Shown in pieces: positions 42,545 to 54,431 of a DNA stretch of 64,000 nt. A model generated the notes under the pieces. The model made no database searches. It had not been told where the DNA came from and saw only the letters and a list, made by a program, of their open reading frames with translations. Numbering within the stretch: position 1 is the stretch's first letter; the number at the start of each line of letters is the position of its first letter. Position numbers and translations under genes: made by a program. Origin of the DNA: Purpureocillium takamizusanense (lineage: Eukaryota; Ascomycota; Sordariomycetes; Hypocreales; Ophiocordycipitaceae); NCBI RefSeq assembly GCF_022605165.1, contig NC_063073.1, forward strand, positions 62,001-126,000, in the 5' to 3' direction.

Positions 42545-43793
42545 TCAGTTTGTCACCATGGGCTCATGCCCGTTTTCCGTATTGAGCAGTCGTCGGCTCT
42601 GGGTGTTTTCCGGGTCGTCACCCCTGAGTCCAATGTCCAGGGTTTCTGGAAGGTTTGAGCCTCTGTCGCGAGCAGTGCTCTCCGCCCATGCTCGCATCTT
42701 GACGAGATGGCGAATAGCGGCCTCTCGCCTCGCGGACTGTCGCTCCAGAATAGCTCGATTTACGCTGTCGGCAGCATCACGGCGAAGATCCGGATTCAGT
42801 AGAGCGGCCAATTGAGGCTCGAGGTTGTCCTGAGGGAAAAGGAGGAGGGCCATGGTTCTCTCCAGGTCCTCCAGAAATCTGGGGTTCGTTGGGGCTCGCG
42901 GCCCCAACTGCTCTGTGGCGAACTTAAGCGCTGGGCCAATATCGCCTCCCGAAGCATTACAAGACCGGATCAGCTCCACCAGCTGGAGGCGCAACAGCGA
43001 GAAATGAAGTGCTTTATCGTCATCTAGGATCTAGAAGCCAATGTCAGCGAACCCCATAAGAACAGTGCGGGTTTCACATTAGGCTGAAAGGGAGATGTGA
43101 TGGAAAATCATAAATAAGTGGTGTTTCTCAGCACACGACAGTAAACTGGCGCTTTGCGTGGTGCATGTATAACTCTTGTTTTAATCATGTAGAGCAGGTC
43201 ATGGGGAGGCGAGGGCCAGGGACCGCGTCTTGAGGAAGGAAGGAAAAGGGTCGTACCTGAGGGTCTAGCTCATTCAACGTCTCGATTGCAGCTTGTATGT
43301 CCCCACTATGTATGGAAGCCTGGATCTCTTGCCTGGCACGAATGGATGCGCTGTCTTGTTGGGGCTGGAGGTTCGCCTCCTTTGAAAATTTGGCTGCCGC
43401 GTTGGGGTAGCCTTCCATTGTCAAGTAGTCTAGGATGAGGGCATTGATGTCACTTTGCACCGGGTCAGCTCGAGTTGATAGAACGCAAAAAGTGCGGAGG
43501 AGTGAGGAATGGAGCAAGGGTGGTCAGGAAAGAAGAAGTGTATCGTTTTCTCCGCATGGAAAAGCTAGGAGAGATTCCCATTGATATAGCAATCATCATT
43601 TTGCCCTGGGATGGATAACGAAGGAGAAGCGCAAGTGGGAACTGCATACCTCTTGGGTGACTTGACATCCTCAACCCGCTTCTCGAAGGCATGTTTGGCA
43701 GGGGTAGCCGTGGAGGCCGTGGAAGTCTGGAGTCACAAGGAGTCAGCGGCAGCTCACATTGGACGTCACGAGGCGACCTGCACACCGTACCAT
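42545..43793 (-). CDS. GID8: GID/CTLH E3 ligase complex subunit Gid8
   Basis: Exons 43793-43791, 43726-43650, 43452-43257 and 43030-42545; 253 residues. Gid8 is a scaffold subunit of the GID/CTLH ubiquitin ligase, which degrades gluconeogenic enzymes. Exon 2 reads TSTASTATPAKHAFEKRVED; exon 3 has SDINALILDYLTMEGYPNAA (LisH) and IQASIHSGDIQAAIETLNEL (CTLH); exon 4 begins ILDDDKALHFSLLRLQLVEL, with the CRA region after it. There is an in-frame TGA just before exon 2 and no in-frame ATG in it before the conserved part. The start codon must therefore come from upstream; ATG followed directly by GTACGG at 43791/43790 fits, with a CTGAC branch and CCAG acceptor. Intron 2 ends at AAG. Confidence 0.85.
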
Positions 43794-45601
43794 GCTGTTG
43801 GTATGCGCTCCCGCAAGGAGCCGGTAGCGGCCGTATCCAACGGTGCGACAGTGGCAGCGGCGTCGACGTCGGAGAGCCTCGAGGTGCGCAGCAGCAGCCG
43901 AGGGCAGAGCCGAAAATGGGCGTTTCAGCGCATTTGCGAGCCGAGCCGTGGAACCACGAAAGCCCACGCGTGCAGAGGCAGCGACGAGGCTATAGTCGTG
44001 ATGGTATGGCCCACAGAGGATGCTGTGCCGTTTCGTGGAAGCAGCGCGCAGGAAGGAGCACGTTCGGGTGGTTGGAGGTGTGGGAAGAGAGAGATGGTGG
44101 AGGAAGAGGAGCAGAACGTGGCAGCGAATTTCACTGCTGGGAGGTGGTTTGGTGTGAGTGTGTGGAGCTCCACCTGGGCACCCACCAGACGGCTCCGGGC
44201 CACAGAGCCTGGGCAGGGCTGTTCGCCTCAAGGCCGAGCTGCTGTAGCCCGTTAGCCCAAGCCGGGCAGGTCAGCCTGGTCTGCCCTCAGTTAGTACTAA
44301 GGTAAGGTCCCTTATTCAGTGGCTGCGGCGCTGTGTGCCCAGGCGGTTAGTGGGTGGACAGACCATACCTAACGGACCTCCAGGGCTCATCAGACGTGCT
44401 TGCTGCCCGCCATGCGCGACTGTCGGCTGCTGTAACGGAGCCTGGGGCCTGTCCGCCCTGTTGTGACGTGCTGTGCAGCGCTCCAGGGCTGTGCTGTGTC
44501 ATGTTGTGCTCTAACAATAAGCGGGACCCGTCAGGTTCAAGCCCGGATACACGCCGGCCCTCTGCCGCCACCATTCCCAACATTACTAAGATAAGGTAGA
44601 GCTTGTGCTAGAGCTCTGCCAGGCACGAAACTGCAATTCGGAAAGAGTAAAATACAACATGCCCGTACGTCCTTCGTAGGAGCAAGATGAAGAAGGCTCC
44701 TGCTTAGGTAGGTGGGTTGGCAGCCTTGGGCACAAATCTGCGCAGGCATCACAGTGGCTGCCTCGCCCAACACCTGCACCTCCTTGGCTGTGCATGCTGG
44801 CTGGCCCTACCAGATGCTGACCGTCCGTTCATGCCGGGGCACTGCGGTTCTTGTCGATGAGGGATCCCAATATATGCAGGTAGGCTGTACATTGCACGTG
44901 TATATGTATACTGTATACGATACTATATATTTCGTACAGTGTCTGCCATCAACCACTTTTCGCTCCCTCATCCCACCACACTGGCTTCACGTACAGAGTT
45001 TGCCCTTATCGGCACTCAAATTGACGGGACGCCCACGATACGTGCAACTACTACGTACCTTGCGTACCTCACGCCGCGATGCTCTTCTTTTTGCTCGTGT
45101 GTCCGCCTTTCTGCATGGGGCGGAGCTCGTGCATCGTCTGCGATTGGTTAAGCCACGAGTTCGCGGCCACTCTGCGGGGCTGGTCTTCGGTTGTTCCTCT
45201 CTGGAGGCTGGACCCTTGCGCGCCGTGATTACCTTTGACATGTCCCTCTTCAGACTGGGGCTTCCAACGAGGTCCTGGTGCTCGTTTACACAAACATTGA
45301 CCTTTGCTTGTCTTCCATCTGCGTCCTGTCACCATCTTGAACCGCGCCGCCGAGGCTGGGGCGCCTACCGAGAAAAGACGAGCAACCAATTTGTCTGCTG
45401 GAGCACTCCGCTGCCTTGGCGAACCAGACGTCAGTTCAGCTCACAGCCCTCCACTACAGCCAGGCTACAAAAGTATAACTTTTCCCTCTGATTAGAACCA
45501 GCCTTCGTTCGAAACTGTAAGCGAGTGTCAGGCCCGTGGCCGAGGCTCCTGGCGCGCTCGAGTTGGACTCACCAACGAGCCGTCCGCTGGGGCACGTGAG
45601 G
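43794..45601. other. Divergent intergenic region, GID8 / URK1
   Basis: About 1.8 kb, the largest gap in this part. Long frames at 43611-44305 (antisense to GID8 exon 2 and beyond) and 44712-45491 have no protein-like features. TAAGGTAAGGT and TACCTA-like runs occur at about 44293-44310 and 44706-44714, and TATATGTATACTGTATACG near 44903. CACGTG is at 45593-45598, directly before the URK1 ATG. Confidence 0.45.
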
Positions 45602-47493
45602 ATGTCTGGGCTAGAGAGCCATGTCACCGTTCAGAAGCGGGCATACTACTCTCCGCCATGGGCCGATGTCAGTATCATTGGCGTTGCAGGCAGCTCTGGT
45701 TCCGGCAAGTCGACGTTGTCTCAGGCGATCGTCAGGAAGCTTAATCTTCCCTGGGTTGTGATTCTGTCCATGGTATAGGCTACCTCGCAGGCTTGTCAGG
45801 AGGCTCTCGGAAACCCAGCTGACGTAGAATTTCCCAGGACTCATTTTACAAGACTCTGACGCCAGAGCAATCCAAGTTGGCGTTCGCCAACGAGTACGAC
45901 TTCGACTCTCCTGCGGTAACGCCTCCCCAGTGGACACCACCTGGCTCCTCGCCAAGCTTCTTCCCCTGCTGACCTGAAGCCTAATCAAGGCCATCGATTT
46001 TGACATCCTAGTTGAACGTCTACGAGACCTCAAGGCAGGGTAATATTCCTTGTTCCCGTCGGATGGCGCGGTTCATCATATTCTAATGGGCGAGTTACAG
46101 GAAACGCGCAGAAATTCCAGTCTACTCTTTCGCCAAGCATCAACGCTTGGAACACACCACCTCCATCTATTCGCCGCATGTTCTGATATTGGAGGGCATT
46201 TTTGCCTTGTACGATCCAAGGGTCACGGAACTTCTTGACATGGGCGTAAGTTGTTCGAGCATGCAGGCCGATAGCTACATCTAGATTCGCAGGGTAACAG
46301 CCACGCAGATTTATTGCGAAGCGGATGCTGATACATGTCTGGCGCGAAGAAGTAAGTACTCACTTCTGGTATAGGACCATGGCAGCGTTCGCTGACTTAC
46401 CTCATCAAGTTGTCCGGGACGTCCGGGAACGCGGTCGTGACATTGAGGGCTGTGTCAAGCAGTGGTTCGGCTTCGTCAAGCCAAACTTCGAAAAGGTACT
46501 CAATTACTCGACATCATACGTTCCCTCCATGGCACAAAGCTCCTCGCTGAAAGTATTGCTGACAATTCTTGTCGAATAGTACGTCGAGCCTCAGAGGAAG
46601 GTCGCCGATTTGATTGTACCACGAGGCATCGAGAATCGAGTGGCCCTGGGTAAGTCCGCTGGGGCACTCGAGTTCAGCTCTCGCGTATCCGTTGCTGACA
46701 GCGAACGCACAGACATGATGGTACAATTCATCGAGAGAAAACTTTTTGAAAAGTCAACCCATCATCGTGAAGAGCTTTCGCGACTCGAAGCAGCAAGCAA
46801 GGAGCAGCCGCTCAGCGACAGAGTGGTTGTGCTGGGGGAAACGCCGCAGCTCAAATTCATGAATACCATCCTCCAGAACATTGATACCTCTGCCGAGGAC
46901 TTCATCTTCTACTTTGATCGGCTGGCGGCTCTCATCGTCGAACAGTGGGTTTTTGCGATCGATCCGCAGCTACACGCCATAGCCGCTGGCCTGCTGACAA
47001 ACTGCCCAGGGCACTCAACAACGTACAATTCACAGCAACGACAATCGAAACGCCTCAGGGATACAAGTATCAGGGACTGAAGTCGAAGGGGGAAGTCAGT
47101 GCCGTAATCGTTCTCCGAGGTGGCTCGGCATTTGAGCCGGCCCTCCGGAAGACAATTCCGGACTGCCGAACGGGGCGACTTCTGATACAGTCAGACTACT
47201 CCACCGGCGAGCCCGAACTCCATTACTTGCGGTTGCCAGACGACATTCACAAGCATGAAAGCGTGCTGCTCCTAGATACCCAGATGGCAAGCGGAGGGGC
47301 CGCGCTCATGGCGGTGCAGGTTCTGGTCGATCACGGAGTGGCCCTGGAGAGGATCGTTCTGGCCACTTACTCTGCCGGACGCTTGGGGCTACACCGTCTG
47401 ATGACTGTGTTCCCAGAAATCACAGTCGTGGTGTGCAACCTGCTGAGGGATCAGGAGCAGAGATGGGTTGAGAAGCGGTATTTCCGATGCTGA
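45602..47493 (+). CDS. URK1: Uridine kinase with C-terminal UPRTase-like domain
   Basis: Nine exons: 45602-45772, 45838-45915, 45990-46039, 46101-46245, 46309-46351, 46410-46495, 46580-46649, 46713-46944 and 47010-47493; 452 residues. It phosphorylates uridine and cytidine in pyrimidine salvage. The kinase domain has the P-loop GVAGSSGSGKST (28-38), MDSFYKTLTPEQ, YDFDSPAAIDFD, AKHQRLEHTTSIYSPHVLIL, EGIFALYDPRV, RRIVRDVRERGRDIEG and VEPQRKVADLIVPRG. The C-terminal uracil phosphoribosyltransferase-like domain includes VLRGGSAFEPALRK and LLLDTQMASGGAALMAVQVL. Such domains are often inactive in fungal Urk1. Two introns (after exons 2 and 5) end at AAG; the others end in CAG or TAG. All phases close. 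Confidence 0.92.
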
Positions 47494-48755
47494 CATGGCG
47501 GGATCGTGGGTTCCCTGACTTGACCCAGAGATGCAGCGGGCGAACATGGCTAGTCTAGCTTACCAGCATATGAGGCGTTTGCATGAATGCGAAATGTACG
47601 GGGTTGTTGTAGCTCTCGTTGCGACCGGGAACTGGAGAGCGAGCGGGAAGGTGATGATGGTACCTTTGCTCCGCGCCGGTGTGCTTGGCGCCGGTGTCGG
47701 CTTAGAATGCCGAAGACCGACTGTCGTGGCCGGCGAGCCCGGGCCCCTTGTCAACCGCCGCCACTCCCGAGCCGGGGCGCTCGCTGTGGACATGACAAGA
47801 GCGAAACGGCCCGAACTTCCTTGACCTGCAGCCCGCACAGCAGGTGCGGCAGTGGAACTGGAAACCAACTCGGTGGATCGATGCGCATCATCTCGACGTG
47901 TAGGTTTAAGGCAGAAGTGCGCACCTAATGCCTACACTTGGAGCTTCGTACCTGGTTATTTGTACTGACCTACCTAGTATCTAGTGCCCGCTGATACAGC
48001 AGCCCCATCCAAAGCACACGTACTTCGTAGGACCTGGACAGTGGCGATAAGGAGGCACTACGAAGAAGAGGCATCCATGGCCGAAGGTTGGGCAAGGGCC
48101 AAACCACACCCGCTTTTCGCGACTTGGACGGTTCACGGATCGGTCGGAGCCTCCAGCTCTAATGACTGTGCCAACTAATCTAGCGAGCACTCCGCAGGTC
48201 CTACTAGTAAGGTACTGCCCGAGTTAGGTGGAGGTAGTACGGACCCGTACAGGTACGGGCAGTGGAGGCAATTGGAACTGCAGTACGGGCGGTTTAGTGC
48301 CTCTATCCAAGGCAGCCTGGGTAGCTGCCGGGCAGGCTCCAAGGCACAGCGCCTTCGCCGGTCACTGCGGGCGCTAGCCTAAAGGAACCTCCAGGTCTCC
48401 ACCCCACTGGACCGGCGGGCCTGGCTGGCTGGACATTCGCCAGTGAGGTGTGCCAGGTGCACTACAAGCCTATGACGCCACAGGCGTCGGCGGTTCGGTC
48501 CCTGCCAGTCCGCGCTCGCGTCCTGATCAACTCTCTTCACCACCAGGCAGGTCGTCCAGCCTCACGCTCGTTTCTCCCTTTCCTCACCATTGTTGCGTCT
48601 CTGCAAGCTCGGGTACGGGAGCGCACACAAGCCTTTGATCACACCTCCGCACCGCTCGACCCGCGCAGCGCGTCTGGGCATGTCGTTGCGGCGAGTCGCA
48701 TCGCTGAGCTAGCTCTTCCAAACCCCCCCCCCCCCGTGTCTCCCGCGCGACACAC
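47494..48755. other. Intergenic region URK1 / NDE1
   Basis: About 1.26 kb. TACCTA-like runs at about 47950-47985 and 48205-48265 (GACCTACCTAGTATC, TACTAGTAAGGTAC, AGTACGGACCCGTACAGGTACG). A run of thirteen C at 48723-48735 lies 20 bases before the NDE1 ATG. Frames at 47531-47928 and 48448-49299 are not protein-like. Confidence 0.45.
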
Positions 48756-50889
48756 ATGCAGCGTGCCATGCGCCCGCCAACGGGGTCAGTCTCGGCGGTG
48801 GTGCTACGCCTCGCTGCGAAGAACCGGCCACAAGCCCGCAGCTGTCTCTTCGATGCCTTGCGATATGGTCCGCCCGCTCAGGCTCGCGCAATATCCAGGC
48901 TGCCAAGACCGGCAGGGAGCCGCTCGCCGCCCACGCTCTTCGGCCGCCAAACCCGCGCCATCTTCTCAGGCAAGCCGCTGCCGCAAGCCAACTCCTGGAT
49001 CCTCAATTTCTGCTACAGGGCCGCCGCCTGGGTTGGCATCTCCATTACCGTCGTTGGCGTCGGTGTCCTTGGCTTCTTTCTCTACGACGCTAGCACCTAC
49101 AAGGAGCATGCCACCCAGAGCGATATTGACGTCTCCCAGCTGGCGCTCCAGCCACGCCGCGGCGGACCAAAGAACCTGCCAATTGCCGAGGTCTTCATCG
49201 ACGACGACGACTGCGACGAGAAGAAGCGCACCAAGAACAAGCCCAAGCTCGTCGTACTCGGTGGCGGCTGGGGCGGTGTTGCTCTGCTCAAGGAGCTGAA
49301 CCCCGATGACTATCACGTCACGGTCATCTCCCCAACCAACTACTTCCTCTTCACACCCATGCTACCCTCGGCCACGGTAGGGACACTCGAGCTTCGTTCT
49401 CTTGTCGAGCCCATTCGCCGCATCCTAAGTCGTGTTCACGGACACTTTGTCCGCGCCAAGGCAGAAGACATCAGCTTCTCCGACAAGCTCATCGAGGTAT
49501 CCCAATTAGACCACAAGGGCAACGAAGTGCGCTTCTACGTGCCCTACGACAAGCTTGTGATTGCCGTCGGCTCAGTCACCAACCCGCATGGAGTCAAGGG
49601 ACTCGAAAACGCGTTTTTCCTCAAGGACATCGACGACGCCCGCAAGATCCGCAACAAGGTCATACACAACCTCGAGCTCGCATGTCTCCCAACCACGCCC
49701 GACGATGAGCGCCGCCGTCTCCTTTCCTTTGTCATAAGCGGAGGTGGCCCCACGGGCGTTGAGTTTGCCGCCGAGTTGTATGACCTGCTCAACGAAGATC
49801 TGACCCGCCATTTCCCGCGCTTGCTGAGAAACGAGATCTCTGTCCATCTCATCCAGAGTCGGAGTCATATCCTCAACACGTATGACGAGACCGTATCAAA
49901 GTATGCCGAGGAGCGCTTTGCTCGCGACCAAGTGGGAGTCCTCACCAACTCGAGGGTGAAGGAGGTGCAGCCTGACAAGATCATTTTCACGCAAAAGCAA
50001 GAGGATGGAAGCCTCGTCACCAAGGAACTGCCAATTGGCTTCTGCTTGTGGTCTACCGGTGTCTCGCCCACTGCTCTTGGCCAGAAGCTGTCGCGCAAGC
50101 TTGGGGATTTCCAGACGAACCGTCACGCCCTAGAGACAGACACCCACTTACGCCTAAATGGCACTCCGCTGGGCGATGTCTACGCCATTGGGGATTGCTC
50201 CACGGTTCAGAACAATGTCGCTGATCATATCATCACCTTTTTGCGGGCTCTCGCCTGGAAGCGAGGCAAGGATCCAGAGACTCTGCAGCTACACTTCAGT
50301 GACTGGCGTCAGGTCGCTCAAGACGTCAAGAAGCGTTTTCCTCAAGCCATCAACCATTTAAAGCGCCTGGACAAGCTTTTCGCCGAGTTCGACAAGGATC
50401 AGTCTGGCACGCTTGACTTCGGCGAGCTGCGCGAGCTGTTGAAGCAGATCGACAGCAAGCTGACGTCCCTGCCAGCCACGGCACAGCGAGCTCACCAGCA
50501 AGGGCATTACTTGGCGCAGAAGTTCAACAAGCTGGCCCGCCTGTCGGAAGGCCTGTCCGCCAACGACATCCGCGAGGGTGACGTGGATGCGGCAGTGTAC
50601 AAGGCATTCGAGTACCACCATTTGGGTAGCTTGGCATACATTGGGAACTCTGCCGTGTTCGACCTCGGCGAGGGATGGAGCGTGGCTGGCGGTCTTTGGG
50701 CAGTGTACGCCTGGCGGTCCGTCTACTTTGCGCAGAGCGTGAGCTTCCGGACCCGGTCGCTGATGGCCATGGACTGGGCTAAGAGAGGCCTGTTTGGACG
50801 AGGTAAGTGGCGAGGCACAAGTCGCATTGAAGCCATCCGAGAAGAAACGTGTCTGGCTAACCTTTGGCGCAGATTTGATGAGCTTCTGA
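48756..50889 (+). CDS. NDE1: Mitochondrial external alternative NADH dehydrogenase with EF-hand
   Basis: Exons 48756-50802 and 50873-50889; 687 residues. It is a type II NADH dehydrogenase that passes electrons from cytosolic NADH to ubiquinone without pumping protons. An Arg-rich presequence is followed by a membrane anchor (WVGISITVVGVGVLGFFLYD, about 93-112), which suits the intermembrane-space form. FAD-binding LVVLGGGWGGVALLKEL is at about 166 and the NADH-binding ISGGGPTGVEFAAEL at about 327. VYAIGDCS and the membrane-binding end DLMSF (last exon) are typical. An EF-hand, DKDQSGTLDFGEL, near 547 implies calcium regulation as in Neurospora NDE1-type enzymes. Intron GTAAGT...CGCAG is in phase 1. 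Confidence 0.94.
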
Positions 50890-51124
50890 GCACGCATTTG
50901 TGGGCTGGACCCGATGGGAACATAGAATCATGAAAGACCCAGCTGCTTGACGGCGAGCAGACATGATTGCTGGGTGTTGTACTTGCGACGATATACTAGA
51001 TGCACGGTACTGTAGCGCGAGTTCACGGCCCCAAATACAGATCAACAGAACAGAGGGTGGGCGACCGATCTCAGCCGCTTGTCTCTCATGTTTCCAGGAA
51101 CAACGCCAGCTATGAACTGAGCCA

Positions 51125-52502
51125 CTATAATACGAAATCCTTGTGTGTCCACTTCTCCGTGAGCTTCCTCCTTGCCTGCTTCTTGAAAGGAATGTGTCTG
51201 CGGCTCTCCACCTTGCCCCTCACGAGCATGCTCCTGTATCGGTCCTTGAGCAGGTTGCCCTCTGGTTTCAGCAACCGCAGCGATTCTTGCAGCTCGTCCG
51301 GAAGAACCAACTCCAGGTCCTTCTCAGGAAGCTTGAATTTGCCGAGCTGTCTCCTTCGCAGCTTATCGTCCGTGACCTCGCCCGCCGAATCCGAGTCTTC
51401 AGCCAAAGCGAGAGCCCTTTGTTGCTCGCGCTCCGCGACCTCTTCGGCGATCGCCTTGATGCGCTGCTCTTGCACCCGGCGCTCTTTCATCGCGGCTTTG
51501 TGTTTGGCCAGGCGCTCCTCCTCCTTTCTTCGCTTGATGCGATTCCGCTGGGCTTGTGTCTTGCGCTTGGGCTGCTTCTGCGCCGGCTTGTCGTCGTCGA
51601 CACCGCTTTGAAAGCCCTCCCACTCCGAATCTTCTTCCCATTCCGACATGTTGGCGCGTTCCTCGGCGGCTTCGGCCTCCGCAGCAGAACGAGCAGCCGC
51701 TTCTTGCCTCACTCGTTCGGCTTCCTCTGCCTCGAGCCGCTTCTTCTCGGCTTCTATAGCCTTGGCGCTCTCCTCGGCGAGCCGGTTTTCGTAGTCTGTG
51801 AAAGCAGGGTTGTAGCTATACCCTCCGCTCGGGGCTTGCACGGCTGGGACATGCTTGCCCGTGGCAGTCAAGGACAGTGGTGCTTGCTTGATCGACTTGG
51901 GGGGCTTAGCCACTTGCTTCTCAGGCAGAAAATCGTAGGCTGTCTCGGCCACGACATCTGAGGGCGCGTCCCAGATGTCAAACGTGGCGTCCTTGGCCAC
52001 AACGGTAGTTTCGTGCTGCCCGTCGGCAACCCTTCGGAGGCGGGCGAGCTCCTTGTGTGGCACCCAGTCGGTGCGTTGCCGCTTCGTAGGCAGCAAGCCG
52101 TCAGTGGTTTTGTCTCCGGCTCGTTTGCGCATCGGCACAGCCGGAACTGCAGAGCGCCTTGCAATGATTTCGTCGGCCTTGAGCAGTTTCTTGCCATGCT
52201 TAGTCTTGTCGTTTTCCTTGGTGCCTCGGGCGACATCGATGGTAAAGAGTTCCGACGAAGGCTTCTCCTTGATGACACCGCTGCCAGATATGTGAGCAAA
52301 GACGCTTGCGCAGTGAAGACACCAATCGCCAATCGAAGTAGGCTTACCCGCGAATGACCTCCTTGTTTAGTTCCTCGAGACCCTGTTGGACGTCGGTCAC
52401 ATCGACATTCTTCCTCCACGCCTTCTTGCCTTTTCGGGACGGCTGGCTGTGCTGTTTAGGCGCGTCCCCAGAGCCCGAGGAGGGCCCCTTTATGACTGGC
52501 AT
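51125..52502 (-). CDS. NOP53: Ribosome biogenesis protein Nop53
   Basis: Exons 52502-52348 and 52280-51125; 436 residues. Nop53 (GLTSCR2/PICT1 family) docks the exosome and Mtr4 on pre-60S particles for 7S pre-rRNA processing. Exon 1 is MPVIKGPSSGSGDAPKQHSQ then SRKGKKAWRKNVDV, including the AWRKNV family signature. Exon 2 has SSELFTIDVARGTKE, FDIWDAPSD (an AIM-like region follows in orthologues), GGYSYNPAFTDYENRLAEES, a long Arg/Glu coiled coil (RNRIKRRKEEERLAKHKA), and the LPDELQESLRLLKPEGNLLK, DRYRSMLVRGKVESRR end. The first-exon start gives the conserved N-terminus; the ATG at 52138 is internal. The gene diverges from the Rab6 gene. Confidence 0.93.
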
Positions 52503-53177
52503 GGTTTAGAATGCGCGACCGTGGACGCGGAGACGGTCCTGCAAATGAGATAAGGAGAACTCTTGCAGCAGGTGAAATGGGAAGCGCAGAGAGGGAACAA
52601 GCAGGCGAAGTCTTGCACACGGGGACGGTGAGGGTAACCAATTTTTTAGTGGGGCGCAGACTTGCCGCCAGAGGGGTCCCAGCCAAGGCCAGACCGTAAA
52701 GAACGGAGGCGGAAGCGCAGATAAAAACGGTGGGACGGCCAACCCGCCTCTTATCACCACGTGCGGCCTCGGGCATTGACGCACGTACCTGCTTGGTACA
52801 GTCAGCGGCCAAGCAGCGGGTCGACAGCATCCCCCGTTTAGTAGCTACCTACCTTACTCCCAAGCCACCTAGGCAACTTGATGCTGCACCGCATACCACC
52901 TCGTCTGCGACCCGCCTTCAGCTAGCGACAGAACACCTACCGACATCACAACCACTCAAACAGAGTCGCATCGCTGGCGGCGAAAGAACTTCCCTTTGTT
53001 CTGTGGCACGCGACCGAACAGCAAGGACGAGGCGGAGCCTCGGTCGGTCGGACTGCCAGCTGCTTGCCCCTTGTCGCGTCCCACTCACTCGCCGCCGTTG
53101 GGCCCCCAACCACAGTCGGCCACAACTCTCCTTCGTCGCCATCGTCAATCCAGCCGTGCTGGCGCAGACTCGTCAAA
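52503..53177. other. Divergent intergenic region, NOP53 / YPT6
   Basis: About 675 bases holding both promoters and leaders. TAGCTACCTACCTTAC and CACCTAGGCAAC lie at about 52842-52876. Frames here are shadows. Confidence 0.4.
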
Positions 53178-54129
<952 letters not shown>

Positions 54130-54431
54130 CACCACTATTGGCGCATGAACCAGTGTCATGAACTGGCGCGTGTGGAAATGGTGCAAAGAAGCCCATATGA
54201 TAGGATATCCTGCATAGCGGGGGTGGGGGAGTGGACGTCTGGCGCATGTGGCTTGTATAATACCGTAGGGACAACGAGCCAACTATCGCTACATATGCAT
54301 GCATCATCATTAATACTACGAATACGCGCGTGGGAAGATACCAGGCGGAGGTCCCTGGTGAGAACAAGCGCATGCAGTACCGCATCGTCCGAATGGGGCG
54401 GTTTGGGGTTTCCATTTGTGCACTGCTGGCT
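54130..54431. other. Convergent intergenic region, YPT6 / RKI1
   Basis: 302 bases between stops; nothing recognised. Confidence 0.4.

Noticed and set aside
43611..44305. Overlapping plus-strand frames of about 200 codons opposite and upstream of GID8
   Set aside because: Antisense to GID8 exon 2 and promoter; low-complexity Arg/Gly/Ser sequence without family features.
44530..44550. tRNA-like B-box (GGTTCAAGCCC)
   Set aside because: No A-box at the right distance and flanks do not pair as an acceptor stem.
44712..45491. 259-codon open frame between GID8 and URK1
   Set aside because: No recognisable motif, odd composition (high Leu, Cys, Arg), no codon-like bias; overlaps the probable URK1 promoter.
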